The translations under genes and the position numbers were made by a program. Below, in pieces: positions 1 to 9,030 of a stretch of 64,000 nucleotides of DNA. Each line of letters begins with the position of its first letter. The stretch's first letter is position 1. Origin of the DNA: an uncultured Lachnospiraceae bacterium (lineage in GTDB: Bacteria; Bacillota; Clostridia; Lachnospirales; Lachnospiraceae). The stretch covers positions 1 through 64,000 of the forward strand of contig CATBDC010000011.1 in NCBI GenBank assembly GCA_949502235.1. Reading direction: 5' to 3'. The notes beneath the pieces were generated by a model, which ran no database searches, was not told the origin of the DNA, and saw nothing but the letters and a program-made list of their open reading frames with translations.

Positions 1-58
1 GTTTTTATTTGACTGTATTTTCCTAAAAAATATGGCGTTAACTCCTAAACACGGGAAT

Positions 59-1450
59 ATGTTTTACTGCCGCGAAGCTGAGCTTTCAAAACTAAATAAA
101 CGTTATAAGGACGGAGAATTTGAGTGTATTGTTATCTATGGAAGAAGGCGGATTGGGAAGACAGCCCTGATTAACGAGTTCTGCAAGGATAAGCCTGCTA
201 TTTATTTTTCGGCATTAAATGCTACCGCACAGGAAAATCTGCAGACTTTGTCAAAGGCAATTCATATGTATAAACATCCGGATACGGCCAACGCACCGGA
301 TTTTAGAACTTATGATGATGCGTTCGGTGAGATTACCAGGATGGCATCAGAAGAAAGGGTAATCTTTGTTATTGATGAGTATCCCTATCTGGCCAAAGCA
401 AAGACAGCGGTTTCCTCTATGCTTCAGCATTTGATTGATCATACATGGAGCAACAGCCAGCTGTTTCTGATTCTCTGTGGTTCATCTATGAGTTTTATGG
501 AATATCAGGTACTTGGATACGAAAGTCCCTTATATGGCAGGCGGACGGCACAGTTAAAGATAGAAGCGTTAACCTATAAGGAGACAGCTGTATTTAATCC
601 TGGCCTTTCAGAGGAAGAACAGGCAATGGTATATGGTATTACCGGAGGAGTTCCCCATTATATTAATAAAATGAGGGTAAAAGTTTCAATAGATGAAGCA
701 CTCTTAGACCATTTATTTGACCGTTCCAGCTATCTTTTTGAAGAACCTGAAAATCTGCTGAAGCAGGAGCTGCGTGAGCCGGCAGTATATAATTCTATTA
801 TTAAGGCAATTGCAGAAGGCGCTTCCCGTATGAATGACATTTCTACAAAAACCGGAATAGAGACAGGTCCCTGTGCAAAATATATAAAAAACCTGATTGA
901 TTTAGGAATTGTAAAGAAGGAAACACCGATAACAGAAAAGCCGGGAAAGAAGACAATATATCTTCTGGTGGACAATTTTTTCAGGTTCTGGTATCGTTTT
1001 GTTCCCCAGAACATTACCGCTATCAATTCCGGGAGAATACGAAGAACTTATGCATATGCAGTGAAGCTGTACCTGCCGGATTATATGGGGCTGATATTTG
1101 AAAAAATGTGTCAGGACTATCTGATTTATTATGCAGAGACCCTCCCTATAAATCTGTGTGATATAGGACAGTGGTGGGGAACAGATGCAAGAAAGAGGAA
1201 ACAGGTGCAGATAGATATCGTAGGAACACCGGTGGAGGGTTCGGAATATATTATCGGTTCATGTAAATACCGGAATGAAAAGATTGGGGTAGACGAGCTT
1301 GAGCTTCTGCGTGATTATGCGTCAGTTTTTGGAAAAGGAACAAAATATCATTATTATATATTTTCAAAAAGCGGTTTTACGCAGGCACTTATAGATAAAG
1401 AAAAGGAGAATGAAGTTACTCTGATTACGTTAAAGGATATCTATGTCTAA
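59..1450 (+). CDS. AAA/P-loop ATPase of the ATPase_2-DUF234 family
   Basis: Predicted ATP-binding protein of about 463 residues. It has a Walker A motif (GRRRIGKTA) near residue 30, a Walker B-like stretch (VIFVIDEY), a CGSS sensor-like motif, and a C-terminal half containing FFRFWYRFV typical of DUF234. The start at 59 is chosen because family members begin M-F-x-x-RExEL; an in-frame ATG at 32 is also possible and neither has a strong ribosome site. These ATPases are widespread in archaea and gut Firmicutes and their cellular role is not established. It stands alone before spoVT. A restriction-like C-terminal DUF234 domain is known in the family, but I cannot assign a substrate. Confidence 0.8.
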   Translation: MFYCREAELSKLNKRYKDGEFECIVIYGRRRIGKTALINEFCKDKPAIYFSALNATAQENLQTLSKAIHMYKHPDTANAPDFRTYDDAFGEITRMASEERVIFVIDEYPYLAKAKTAVSSMLQHLIDHTWSNSQLFLILCGSSMSFMEYQVLGYESPLYGRRTAQLKIEALTYKETAVFNPGLSEEEQAMVYGITGGVPHYINKMRVKVSIDEALLDHLFDRSSYLFEEPENLLKQELREPAVYNSIIKAIAEGASRMNDISTKTGIETGPCAKYIKNLIDLGIVKKETPITEKPGKKTIYLLVDNFFRFWYRFVPQNITAINSGRIRRTYAYAVKLYLPDYMGLIFEKMCQDYLIYYAETLPINLCDIGQWWGTDARKRKQVQIDIVGTPVEGSEYIIGSCKYRNEKIGVDELELLRDYASVFGKGTKYHYYIFSKSGFTQALIDKEKENEVTLITLKDIYV

Positions 1451-1480
1451 AATATAAGAAATATTCTAAGGTATAAAATA

Positions 1481-1527
1481 CCTCCATTTACAAATACTAG
1501 GATTACGGCAAAATTTGTAAATGGAGG
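1481..1527. promoter_or_regulatory. 15-bp perfect inverted repeat enclosing the spoVT ribosome site
   Basis: Arms 1481-1495 and 1513-1527 are exact reverse complements (CCTCCATTTACAAAT and its complement) with a 17-base spacer. The right arm contains the GGAGG ribosome site of the next gene and is followed by a T run. It could be the terminator of the upstream ATPase gene, a stem that hides the spoVT ribosome site, or an operator for the AbrB-fold product itself. Confidence 0.7.
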
Positions 1528-1534
1528 ATTTTTT

Positions 1535-2083
1535 ATGAAAGCAACAGGAATTGTACGTAGAATAGATGATCTTGGAAGGGTCGTTATCCCGAAGGAAATC
1601 AGAAGAACTCTCCGCATACGAGAAGGCGATCCTCTTGAGATCTTCACAGACAGGGAAGGGGAAATCATACTGAAAAAATATTCCCCAATCGGAGAGCTGT
1701 CCGCATTTGCAAAACAGTATGCAGAGAGTCTCTCCCAGACAATGGGCTGTCTGGTCTGCGTCTGCGATATGGATCAGATTATCGCGGCATCCGGAAACGG
1801 AAAGAAGGATGTACAGGAAAAATATATCAGCAAATCCCTGCAGAAAGAACTGGAAAGCAGAAACGGCATAACCGCGGCAAAAGGAGATAAGAAATATATA
1901 AAAATAATTGCCGAACAGGAAGAGGATTATGAATATGAAACAATAACCCCAATTATCTGTGAGGGCGATGTCATCGGCGGTGTGATTTTCCTTTCAAAGG
2001 AGGAAAAGAAAAAGCTGGGGGATGCAGAAGAAAAAATGGCTTCCTGCGCCGCTGTATTTTTGGGAAGGCAGATGGAACAATAG
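1535..2083 (+). CDS. spoVT: SpoVT/AbrB-family transcriptional regulator
   Basis: Protein of 182 residues with an N-terminal AbrB swapped-hairpin DNA-binding domain (residues 1-50: GIVRRIDDLGRVVIPKEIRR). It is followed by a GAF-like C-terminal domain (roughly 55-180). This is the length and architecture of the stage V sporulation regulator SpoVT, which in Bacillus tunes sigma-G dependent forespore genes. The start is an ATG 8 bases after GGAGG. The ribosome site lies in the right arm of a long inverted repeat, which suggests autoregulation or structural control of translation. Its presence fits a spore-forming ancestor; I cannot tell whether this strain sporulates. Confidence 0.85.
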   Translation: MKATGIVRRIDDLGRVVIPKEIRRTLRIREGDPLEIFTDREGEIILKKYSPIGELSAFAKQYAESLSQTMGCLVCVCDMDQIIAASGNGKKDVQEKYISKSLQKELESRNGITAAKGDKKYIKIIAEQEEDYEYETITPIICEGDVIGGVIFLSKEEKKKLGDAEEKMASCAAVFLGRQMEQ

Positions 2084-2150
2084 AAAATGTAAATTATGTC
2101 ATAAAATCCATTCTTACATCATACCTTGTGATAGACAAGGGAGGGATGAG

Positions 2151-2525
2151 ATGGAAAAACAATTAAGGAAAGACTCAAAAGTAATGTGGGTATTAAAAGC
2201 ACTTCTTGTCTCCTATATTATCACAGGAATACTGCTGCTTATACTCACGTTCCTTATGTACAAGATTGAATTAAACGAAAAATCTGTGGCAGCAGCAATT
2301 ATAGCGGTATACCTCGTGTCCACATTGATAGGCGGAATTATTATCGGCAAATTTGCGCGCGTAAAACGTTATCTGTGGGGAATGGGGCTGGGGATTGTTT
2401 ATTTCGGCCTTCTTCTTTTAATTACACTGGGGGTATACCGCACCCTAAACGGAAGCGCCGCCAACCTGATGACCACATTCATCCTGTGCGCCGGCGGCGG
2501 CATGGCCGGGGGGATGCTGTCCTGA
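2151..2525 (+). CDS. TIGR04086-like small integral membrane protein
   Basis: Protein of 124 residues with four hydrophobic segments: about residues 18-42, 52-74, 78-104 and 108-124. The C-terminus is glycine-rich (AGGGMAGGMLS). The start at 2151 is preceded by GGGAGGGATGAG. It resembles the TIGR04086 family of Clostridia membrane proteins, which commonly sits immediately upstream of the SCIFF peptide gene, as it does here. No biochemical function is known. The conserved neighbourhood hints at a link with SCIFF processing or export, which is inference only. Confidence 0.7.
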   Translation: MEKQLRKDSKVMWVLKALLVSYIITGILLLILTFLMYKIELNEKSVAAAIIAVYLVSTLIGGIIIGKFARVKRYLWGMGLGIVYFGLLLLITLGVYRTLNGSAANLMTTFILCAGGGMAGGMLS

Positions 2526-2574
2526 ATACGCCTGGCAGTCAACGTTAATAATGATAATAATCTCCGAAAAAACA

Positions 2575-2603
2575 TTGCGCATCTTAAAAGAAAATGATAT
2601 AAT
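2575..2603 (+). promoter_or_regulatory. Sigma-70-type promoter for the SCIFF operon
   Basis: TTGCGC at 2575-2580, a 17-base spacer, and a consensus TATAAT at 2598-2603. It lies 37 bases before the scfA start codon, whose own ribosome site is AAGGAGG. Confidence 0.7.
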
Positions 2604-2639
2604 AACCAAAGTCAACCAAGTCAAGGAGGAAATGTTATC

Positions 2640-2783
2640 ATGAAACATGTAAAGACATTAAATACACAGACTCTTAACAACACAGTAAAAAAGGGCGGAT
2701 GCGGTGAGTGCCAGACATCCTGCCAGTCAGCATGCAAGACTTCCTGTACCGTAGGAAACCAGACATGCGAGCAGAAGAGATAA
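2640..2783 (+). CDS. scfA: Six-cysteine SCIFF ranthipeptide precursor
   Basis: A 47-residue peptide, too short for many gene callers. The leader is MKHVKTLNTQTLNNTVKKGG. The core carries six cysteines in the SCIFF spacing (CGEC, TSC, SAC, TSC, QTC). SCIFF (six cysteines in forty-five residues) is a near-universal clostridial RiPP. Its cysteines are cross-linked to neighbouring residues by a radical-SAM maturase, giving gamma thioethers (ranthipeptides). The maturase gene follows 120 bases downstream. The ribosome site AAGGAGG and a clear promoter support expression. The biological role is unsettled; quorum-type regulation has been proposed for relatives. Confidence 0.93.
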   Translation: MKHVKTLNTQTLNNTVKKGGCGECQTSCQSACKTSCTVGNQTCEQKR

Positions 2784-2817
2784 TGAAAAACCATATGGGA
2801 ATACGTACTTTGCACAG

Positions 2818-2840
2818 GAGTCCGGCAAGCCGGACTCTAT
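2818..2840 (+). terminator. Hairpin between SCIFF peptide and maturase genes
   Basis: GAGTCCGGC (2818-2826) pairs exactly with GCCGGACTC (2829-2837) and is followed by a short, imperfect TATTTG tract. It probably attenuates read-through so that the short peptide gene is transcribed more than its maturase. Confidence 0.6.
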
Positions 2841-2903
2841 TTGATGTTATCATACCGTTACTGTGAACAGAGCGGACAGCAGCGGTTTTCAGGAGGAAAC
2901 AAT

Positions 2904-4307
2904 TTGATTCATCAGTACAAAAATAATGGATATAATATTGTTTTGGATGTGTACAGCGGCTCGGTTCATGTTATGGACGATATTTGCTATGAAGTGACTG
3001 CTGTCTTGAATGAACAGAATGAAGAACATACAGAAGAAAGCCTTTCCGGCCCCGGGGTTACCGCATTACTTGAAAAGAAGCTTGGGAGTACATATAAAAA
3101 AGAAGAGCTTATGGAGGCTCTTTCGGATATTACGGAGCTTGTAAGAGAAGGAAAGCTTTTTACAAAGGACGCCTTTGAGAATATGATAGAGGTGGTGAAG
3201 GAGAGAAAGACAGTTGTAAAGGCCCTCTGCCTTCATATAGCCCACGACTGCAACCTTGCGTGTAAGTACTGTTTCGCGGAGGAAGGAGAGTACCACGGCC
3301 GCCGTGCCCTTATGAGCTTTGAGGTTGGGAAAAAGGCTCTGGATTTCCTGATTGCGAATTCCGGGAACCGGCGGAATCTGGAGGTGGACTTCTTCGGAGG
3401 GGAGCCCCTTATGAACTGGCAGGTGGTAAAGGACCTGGTGGCATATGGGAGAGAGCAGGAAAAGCTTCATGACAAGCATTTCCGTTTTACAGTGACTACC
3501 AACGGAGTGCTCTTAAATGACGAGATACAGGAATTTATCAATCAGGAGATGGATAATGTAGTCCTAAGCCTTGACGGCAGGAAGGAAGTCAATGACAGGA
3601 TGCGCCCCTTTAGGAACGGGAAGGGAAGCTATGATTTGATTGTACCGAAGTTTCAGAGGCTTGCAGACAGCCGGAAGCAGGAGAAGTACTACATCCGGGG
3701 AACCTTTACAAGACAGAACCTTGATTTCGCGGAGGATATCCTTCATTTTGCGGATCTGGGCTTTAAACAGATGTCCATAGAGCCGGTGGTGGGCGAAGAA
3801 AGCGATCCTTACGCCATAAGAAAAGAGGATCTTCCGGCGATTATGGAGGAGTATGACCGCCTTGCAAAAATTATGATTGAGAGAGAAAAATGCGGGAAGG
3901 GTTTTAATTTTTTCCATTTTATGATAGACTTAGACGGTGGGCCGTGTGTGGCAAAGCGTTTGTCAGGCTGCGGTTCCGGAACAGAATATCTGGCTGTGAC
4001 CCCCTGGGGGGATCTTTACCCCTGTCATCAGTTCGTAGGCCGGGAGGAATTCCTGATGGGAAATGTAGATGACGGTATCGTAAGGCCCCGGATTGCGGAG
4101 GATTTCCGAGGCTGCAGTGTATATTCAAAGGAAAGCTGTAAAAAGTGTTTTGCCAAATTTTACTGCAGCGGCGGATGTATGGCCAATTCCTATAATTTCC
4201 ACGGGACGATCCATGACACCTATGAGCCTGGCTGTGAGATGGAAAGAAAACGTGTGGAATGTGCCATCATGATAAAAGCAGCACTGCTTTATGATAAAGC
4301 AGAATAA
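2904..4307 (+). CDS. scfB: SCIFF thioether maturase, radical SAM/SPASM
   Basis: A 467-residue radical-SAM enzyme that installs thioether cross-links in the SCIFF precursor. The N-terminal IHQYKNNGYNIVLDV followed by VHVMDD is the signature start of this family. I therefore place the start at TTG 2904, which has AGGAGG 7 bases upstream, rather than at an earlier ATG. The 4Fe-4S site for SAM is CNLACKYC. The C-terminal SPASM region holds the further cysteines (CGSG, YPCHQF, CKKCF, YCSGGC) that bind auxiliary clusters. It is cytoplasmic. The adjacent precursor gene makes the assignment firm. Confidence 0.95.
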   Translation: MIHQYKNNGYNIVLDVYSGSVHVMDDICYEVTAVLNEQNEEHTEESLSGPGVTALLEKKLGSTYKKEELMEALSDITELVREGKLFTKDAFENMIEVVKERKTVVKALCLHIAHDCNLACKYCFAEEGEYHGRRALMSFEVGKKALDFLIANSGNRRNLEVDFFGGEPLMNWQVVKDLVAYGREQEKLHDKHFRFTVTTNGVLLNDEIQEFINQEMDNVVLSLDGRKEVNDRMRPFRNGKGSYDLIVPKFQRLADSRKQEKYYIRGTFTRQNLDFAEDILHFADLGFKQMSIEPVVGEESDPYAIRKEDLPAIMEEYDRLAKIMIEREKCGKGFNFFHFMIDLDGGPCVAKRLSGCGSGTEYLAVTPWGDLYPCHQFVGREEFLMGNVDDGIVRPRIAEDFRGCSVYSKESCKKCFAKFYCSGGCMANSYNFHGTIHDTYEPGCEMERKRVECAIMIKAALLYDKAE

Positions 4308-4340
4308 GCGTAAAGGATAGAGAAAGGAAGTTTATTTACC

Positions 4341-6596
4341 ATGAAGAAGAGCAGAGGTATACTTAGTCTTGTTGTGACAGCGGCATTAATCGCGCTTCTG
4401 GCATTCACAACGACTGCCGGCTTCGGAAAAACCCATACCGGGTCGGCGCGAAACATTAAGCTGGGCCTTGACCTTGCAGGGGGCGTCAGCATAACTTATC
4501 AGGTAAAGGATAAGAACCCTACAAAGGAAGAGATGAGTGATACGATCTACAAGCTCCAGAAGCGTGTAGAGCAGTACAGTACGGAGTCCAGTGTTTACCA
4601 GGAGGGCGATGACAGAATTAACATTGAGATTCCCGGCGTATCCAATGCAAATGAGATACTGGATGAATTAGGCCAGCCCGGTTCCCTGTACTTTATTGCC
4701 CAGACAGGAAGCGATGGCTCCGCCAACTACACACAGACAGGCTCCAGCGGCAATACTGCCGAGGATTTCCAGCTCAATAAGACGCTTGAGGAGCTCGAAG
4801 AGGACGGTTCCATCATATTAACAGGAAATGATGTAAAGGCTGCACAGGCAGGAACAAGAGAAGATGAGCTCACAGGACAGAGGCAGAATGTCGTATCTCT
4901 TACCCTGAATGATGAGGGAACAGAAAAGTTTGCAAAAGCCACGAAGGCTGCAGTTGAGAAGACGCCGAAGGAAAGCATCGGTATTTACTATGACGGAGGA
5001 TTTGTCTCTGTTCCTACCGTAAATAATGCGATTGAGAACGGACAGGCGGAGATTAGCGGAAGCATGACCTTTGAAGAGGCGGACAGCCTTGCGTCTACGA
5101 TCCGTATCGGAGGCCTTAAGCTTGAGCTTACGGAGCTTCGTTCTAATGTCGTAGGAGCACAGCTTGGTGAGCAGGCTATCAGCACAAGCCTTAAGGCGGG
5201 AGCAATCGGCCTTGTCCTTGTATTCCTGTTTATGATTTTTGCTTATTATCTTCCGGGATTTGCGGCCAGCCTTGCTCTTATTATCTACACGGAGCTTGTG
5301 TTAGTCATATTAAATGCATTTGAGGTAACCCTTACCCTGCCGGGTATCGCTGGTATCATCCTTGGTATCGGTATGGCAGTGGATGCTAATGTTATTATAT
5401 TCGCGCGTGTAAAAGAGGAGATGTCTAAGGGAAAGAGTGTCAGAAATTCTCTGAAGACAGGTTTTCAGAAGGCACTCTCTGCGATACTGGACGGAAATAT
5501 TACAACTCTTATTGCGGCAGTCGTCCTGTGGTTTATGGGTACTGGAACAGTAAAAGGATTTGCGCAGACATTAGGGATCGGTATTATTGTATCCATGTTT
5601 ACGGCGCTTGTTATTACCCGTATTATCATCTTCGCGTTTTATGCGGTGGGACTTCGCAGTGAGAAGCTTTACTACCGTCCGGCAAAGGAGCGTGCTCCTA
5701 TCGATTTCCTTGCAAAGAAGAAGGTCTTCTTTGCGGCTTCTCTGCTGGTGATTGCAATCGGGGCGGTATTTATCGGAGTGAACGCCGCAGGCGGAAGGGG
5801 TGCATTTGCGTACAGCCTGGAATTTGAGGGAGGTACTGCTACCAATGTGACCTTTAACGAGGATTATACCATAGAAGAAATTGACGAAAAGATTGTCCCT
5901 GTTGTAGAGAAGGTAACCGGGGATGCTAATGTGCAGACACAAAAAGTCGGCGGGACAAATCAGGTAATTATAAAGACAGTTACTCTTGAGCTTGACAAAC
6001 GTGAAGAGCTCAATCAGGCACTGGCTGATAATTTCGGAGTAGATGCGGCAGAAATTACAGCAGAAAATATCAGCTCTACAGTAAGCGGTGAGATGAGACA
6101 GGATGCAATTATAGCAGTTATTGTTGCGACAATCTGTATGCTGCTGTATATCTGGCTTAGATTCAAGGACATCCGTTTTGCTACAAGTGCGGTAACGGCC
6201 CTGCTTCACGATGTACTGGTAGTGCTCGCATTTTACGCGGCGGCAAGAATTTCCGTAGGCAATACCTTTATTGCATGTATGCTGACTATTGTGGGTTATT
6301 CTATTAATGCTACGATTGTTATCTTTGACCGTATCCGTGAGGAGCTTCACTACGCATCCGGTAAGACAGATCTTGCGGCACTTGTAAATAAGAGTATTAC
6401 ACAGACGCTGACAAGAAGTATTTACACCTCTCTTACCACATTTATTATGGTTGCAGTGCTGTTTGTGATGGGCGTAAGCTCTATTAAGGAATTTGCGCTG
6501 CCTCTCATGGCAGGTATTGTGTGCGGCGCGTATTCTTCCGTGTGCATAACCGGAGCGCTGTGGTATGTAATGAAGAAAAAGTTTGTGAAGAAATAA
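4341..6596 (+). CDS. secDF: Protein translocase subunit SecDF (fused)
   Basis: A 751-residue fusion of SecD and SecF, RND-superfamily subunits that use the proton gradient to pull proteins through SecYEG. The SecD half has an N-terminal transmembrane helix, the LGLDLAGGV motif (about 47-55), a periplasmic-type P1 region, and membrane helices from about residue 285 including LGIGMAVDANVIIFARVKEE. The SecF half starts near 455 with a new helix, FEGGTATNV, and VGYSINATIVIFDRIREE. About 12 membrane segments are expected in total. It follows scfB by 33 bases with AAGGAAG as ribosome site. Order SCIFF-secDF is common in Clostridia. Confidence 0.95.
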   Translation: MKKSRGILSLVVTAALIALLAFTTTAGFGKTHTGSARNIKLGLDLAGGVSITYQVKDKNPTKEEMSDTIYKLQKRVEQYSTESSVYQEGDDRINIEIPGVSNANEILDELGQPGSLYFIAQTGSDGSANYTQTGSSGNTAEDFQLNKTLEELEEDGSIILTGNDVKAAQAGTREDELTGQRQNVVSLTLNDEGTEKFAKATKAAVEKTPKESIGIYYDGGFVSVPTVNNAIENGQAEISGSMTFEEADSLASTIRIGGLKLELTELRSNVVGAQLGEQAISTSLKAGAIGLVLVFLFMIFAYYLPGFAASLALIIYTELVLVILNAFEVTLTLPGIAGIILGIGMAVDANVIIFARVKEEMSKGKSVRNSLKTGFQKALSAILDGNITTLIAAVVLWFMGTGTVKGFAQTLGIGIIVSMFTALVITRIIIFAFYAVGLRSEKLYYRPAKERAPIDFLAKKKVFFAASLLVIAIGAVFIGVNAAGGRGAFAYSLEFEGGTATNVTFNEDYTIEEIDEKIVPVVEKVTGDANVQTQKVGGTNQVIIKTVTLELDKREELNQALADNFGVDAAEITAENISSTVSGEMRQDAIIAVIVATICMLLYIWLRFKDIRFATSAVTALLHDVLVVLAFYAAARISVGNTFIACMLTIVGYSINATIVIFDRIREELHYASGKTDLAALVNKSITQTLTRSIYTSLTTFIMVAVLFVMGVSSIKEFALPLMAGIVCGAYSSVCITGALWYVMKKKFVKK

Positions 6597-6610
6597 ATGG
6601 ATGGAAGAAA

Positions 6611-6662
6611 AAGGCGGCAACCGGGCAGAGTTTTTTGTCCGGCTGCCGTTTCCATTTTACGG
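6611..6662 (+). terminator. Hairpin after secDF
   Basis: GGCGGCAACCGGGCA pairs imperfectly with TGTCCGGCTGCC across a T-rich loop and is followed by TTTCCATTTT. It sits between the secDF stop and the recJ ribosome site. Confidence 0.5.
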
Positions 6663-6672
6663 AGGAGCTTTT

Positions 6673-8388
6673 ATGGAACGGTGGGTGCTCTTAAGAAAGG
6701 GAGCAGATTTTGAGGCGATTGGAAAAAAATACGATATTAGTCCGCGGACCGCAGCCTTAATCCGCAACCGGGATGTTATCGGAGATGAGGCTGTCTGCCA
6801 ATACCTGAACGGAATGCTTACAGATCTCCACGATGGAATGCTCATGAAGGATATGGATCGTGCGGTGGAGATTTTGCTTGAGAAAATCAGGGAAAATAAA
6901 AGAATACGGATTATCGGCGACTATGATATTGACGGAGTAAATTCGGTTTATATACTCCTGGAGGCCTTAGAAGCTCTGGGGGCAGACGCGGACAGCGACA
7001 TACCAGACCGGATAAAGGACGGGTACGGCCTTAATGGGGAGCTCATAAAGCGTGCATTTGACGAAGGGATTGATACCATCATTACCTGCGACAACGGAAT
7101 CGCAGCGGCAAAGGAGATTGCTTACGGAAAGAGACTTGGTATGACCATCATTGTGACAGACCACCATGAGGTTCCCTTTGAGGAGATAAAGGAGGGACGG
7201 GTATATACGCTTCCTCCGGCAGATGCAGTAGTTGATCCCAGAAGGGAGGACTGTCCCTATCCATTTAAGGGCCTATGCGGGGCGGCAGTTGCCTACAAGC
7301 TTGCGGAGGCCCTGCTTCGCGCATCCGGGCGTGACGTGGATGACATGGATTATCTAATTGAGAACGTGGCCATTGCCACTGTAGGCGATGTGATGGATCT
7401 GGTGGATGAGAACCGGGTGTTTGTAAAGGAAGGGCTGGCTATGCTGAAGCGCACGTCAAATCTTGGGCTCCGGGCGCTGATTCAGTGTACCGGAATTAAG
7501 AAAAACAGGCTCGGCGCCTACCACATCGGCTTTATATTAGGCCCGTGTCTCAATGCGGGGGGACGGCTTTCTACGGCAAAGAGAGCCCTCCGGCTTTTGC
7601 AGGCGGATACAAAGGAGGACGCAGACATTCTGGCAGGTGACTTAAAAGCCTTAAATGACAGCCGCAAGGAGCTGACTGTCCGCGCTTCAGAGGAAGCGGC
7701 CCGCCTGGTGGAGGAGAGTGAACTGAAAAATGACCGTGTCCTTGTTATTTATCTTCCTGATTGTCATGAGAGCCTGGCAGGAATCGTGGCAGGCAGAATT
7801 AAGGAGCGCTATTACAAGCCGGTTTTTGTACTGACAGATGCGTGTGAGGGTGTAAAGGGTTCAGGGAGATCTATAGATACATATTCCATGTATGAGGAGC
7901 TAAATAAATGCGGCAGCCTTCTTTTAAAGTACGGAGGACACCCGCTGGCGGCAGGGCTGACCCTGAAGAGGGAGAACATAGACGTCTTACGAAGAAAGCT
8001 GAATGAAAACTGCACTTTAAATGAAGAGGACCTGACGGAAAAGGTTGTGATTGATATGGAGCTTCCCTTTTCCTGCGTGACAGAAAAATTTATCGAAGAG
8101 CTGGAGCTTTTAGAGCCTTACGGGAAGGGGAATCGTAAACCGGTTTTTGCAGGCAGGGACATTGAGCTTACAAATGCCCGTGTCATCGGAAACAATGGAA
8201 ATGCTGTAAAGGCGCTGGCGCGGGACAAAAGCGGCGTATGCCTGGATGCGCTGTATTTCGGCGATGTCAGAAAATTTCAGGCGGCCCTTAAGGAAAAAGA
8301 CGGCCGGATGGCAGTAACCTTCTATCCGGGCATCAATGAATACATGGGAAATAAAAAATTACAGATTACAATTACACATTATAAATAG
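6673..8388 (+). CDS. recJ: Single-stranded-DNA exonuclease RecJ
   Basis: A 571-residue DHH/DHHA1 phosphoesterase that degrades single-stranded DNA 5' to 3' in recombination and mismatch repair. Metal-binding motifs are visible: GDYDIDG (motif I), TCDNG (motif II), VTDHHE (DHH motif III) and CGAAVAYKL (motif IV). The DHHA1 motif YGGHPLAAGL follows near residue 420. The C-terminus is the OB-fold-type region. The start at 6673 has GGAGGAG upstream; a longer frame reaching 6601 would run through the preceding hairpin and is not used. Confidence 0.92.
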   Translation: MERWVLLRKGADFEAIGKKYDISPRTAALIRNRDVIGDEAVCQYLNGMLTDLHDGMLMKDMDRAVEILLEKIRENKRIRIIGDYDIDGVNSVYILLEALEALGADADSDIPDRIKDGYGLNGELIKRAFDEGIDTIITCDNGIAAAKEIAYGKRLGMTIIVTDHHEVPFEEIKEGRVYTLPPADAVVDPRREDCPYPFKGLCGAAVAYKLAEALLRASGRDVDDMDYLIENVAIATVGDVMDLVDENRVFVKEGLAMLKRTSNLGLRALIQCTGIKKNRLGAYHIGFILGPCLNAGGRLSTAKRALRLLQADTKEDADILAGDLKALNDSRKELTVRASEEAARLVEESELKNDRVLVIYLPDCHESLAGIVAGRIKERYYKPVFVLTDACEGVKGSGRSIDTYSMYEELNKCGSLLLKYGGHPLAAGLTLKRENIDVLRRKLNENCTLNEEDLTEKVVIDMELPFSCVTEKFIEELELLEPYGKGNRKPVFAGRDIELTNARVIGNNGNAVKALARDKSGVCLDALYFGDVRKFQAALKEKDGRMAVTFYPGINEYMGNKKLQITITHYK

Positions 8389-8394
8389 AAGTAT

Positions 8395-8423
8395 TTGAAA
8401 AACCTTTCTACTAATGATATACT
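8395..8423 (+). promoter_or_regulatory. Promoter for apt-relA
   Basis: TTGAAA at 8395-8400, 17-base spacer, TATACT at 8418-8423, directly after the recJ stop and 40 bases before apt. Confidence 0.6.
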
Positions 8424-8462
8424 AGGAATGTATTATTTTTTTGAAAAACGGGGTGTACGGAT

Positions 8463-8987
8463 ATGAAGTCAATCGAAGAATATGTAAGAAGTATTCCGGA
8501 TTTTCCGGAGCCGGGGATTATATTCCGGGACGTTACGAGCGTACTGCAGGATGCGGACGGACTTGCACTTGCAATTAATCTGATGCAGGAAAAGCTTGAG
8601 GGAATTGAGTTTGATTTGATTGTGGGGCCGGAATCCAGAGGCTTTATTTTCGGCGTACCCATAGCATATAATCTTCACAAGCCATTTATTCCCATCCGCA
8701 AGAAAGGAAAGCTTCCATGTGAGACGGTTTCTGTAGAATATGAGCTTGAGTATGGAAGCGCCGAGCTTGAGATTCACAAGGATGCTGTAAAGCCGGGACA
8801 GAGGGTTGTTATTATAGATGATCTTATGGCAACAGGAGGTACAAATGAGGCCATGATAAGGCTGATAGAAAAGCTGGGCGGCAGGGTCGTGAAGTCCGTA
8901 TTTTTAATGGAGCTTGCTGGGCTTAAGGGCAGAGAAAAGCTTTCCGGCCAGGAGATTGACTCAGTGATTGTATATCCGGGGAAATAA
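8463..8987 (+). CDS. apt: Adenine phosphoribosyltransferase
   Basis: A 174-residue type I phosphoribosyltransferase that salvages adenine with PRPP to AMP. The PRPP-binding signature VVIIDDLMATGGT is at about 117-130, and the family's GPESRGFIFG motif is at about 56-65. Length is typical (170-180). It has its own promoter and is followed 43 bases later by relA. The recJ-apt-relA order is frequent in Firmicutes and places purine salvage beside (p)ppGpp metabolism. Confidence 0.95.
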   Translation: MKSIEEYVRSIPDFPEPGIIFRDVTSVLQDADGLALAINLMQEKLEGIEFDLIVGPESRGFIFGVPIAYNLHKPFIPIRKKGKLPCETVSVEYELEYGSAELEIHKDAVKPGQRVVIIDDLMATGGTNEAMIRLIEKLGGRVVKSVFLMELAGLKGREKLSGQEIDSVIVYPGK

Positions 8988-9030
8988 ATGTTAAGGCTAA
9001 AAGGAAGAAGAGAGGGAAGGAGGCAATAAT

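Noticed and set aside
5571..6620. 349-residue frame on the - strand
   Set aside because: It is exactly antisense to the SecF half of secDF, with cysteine/histidine-rich composition typical of a shadow frame.
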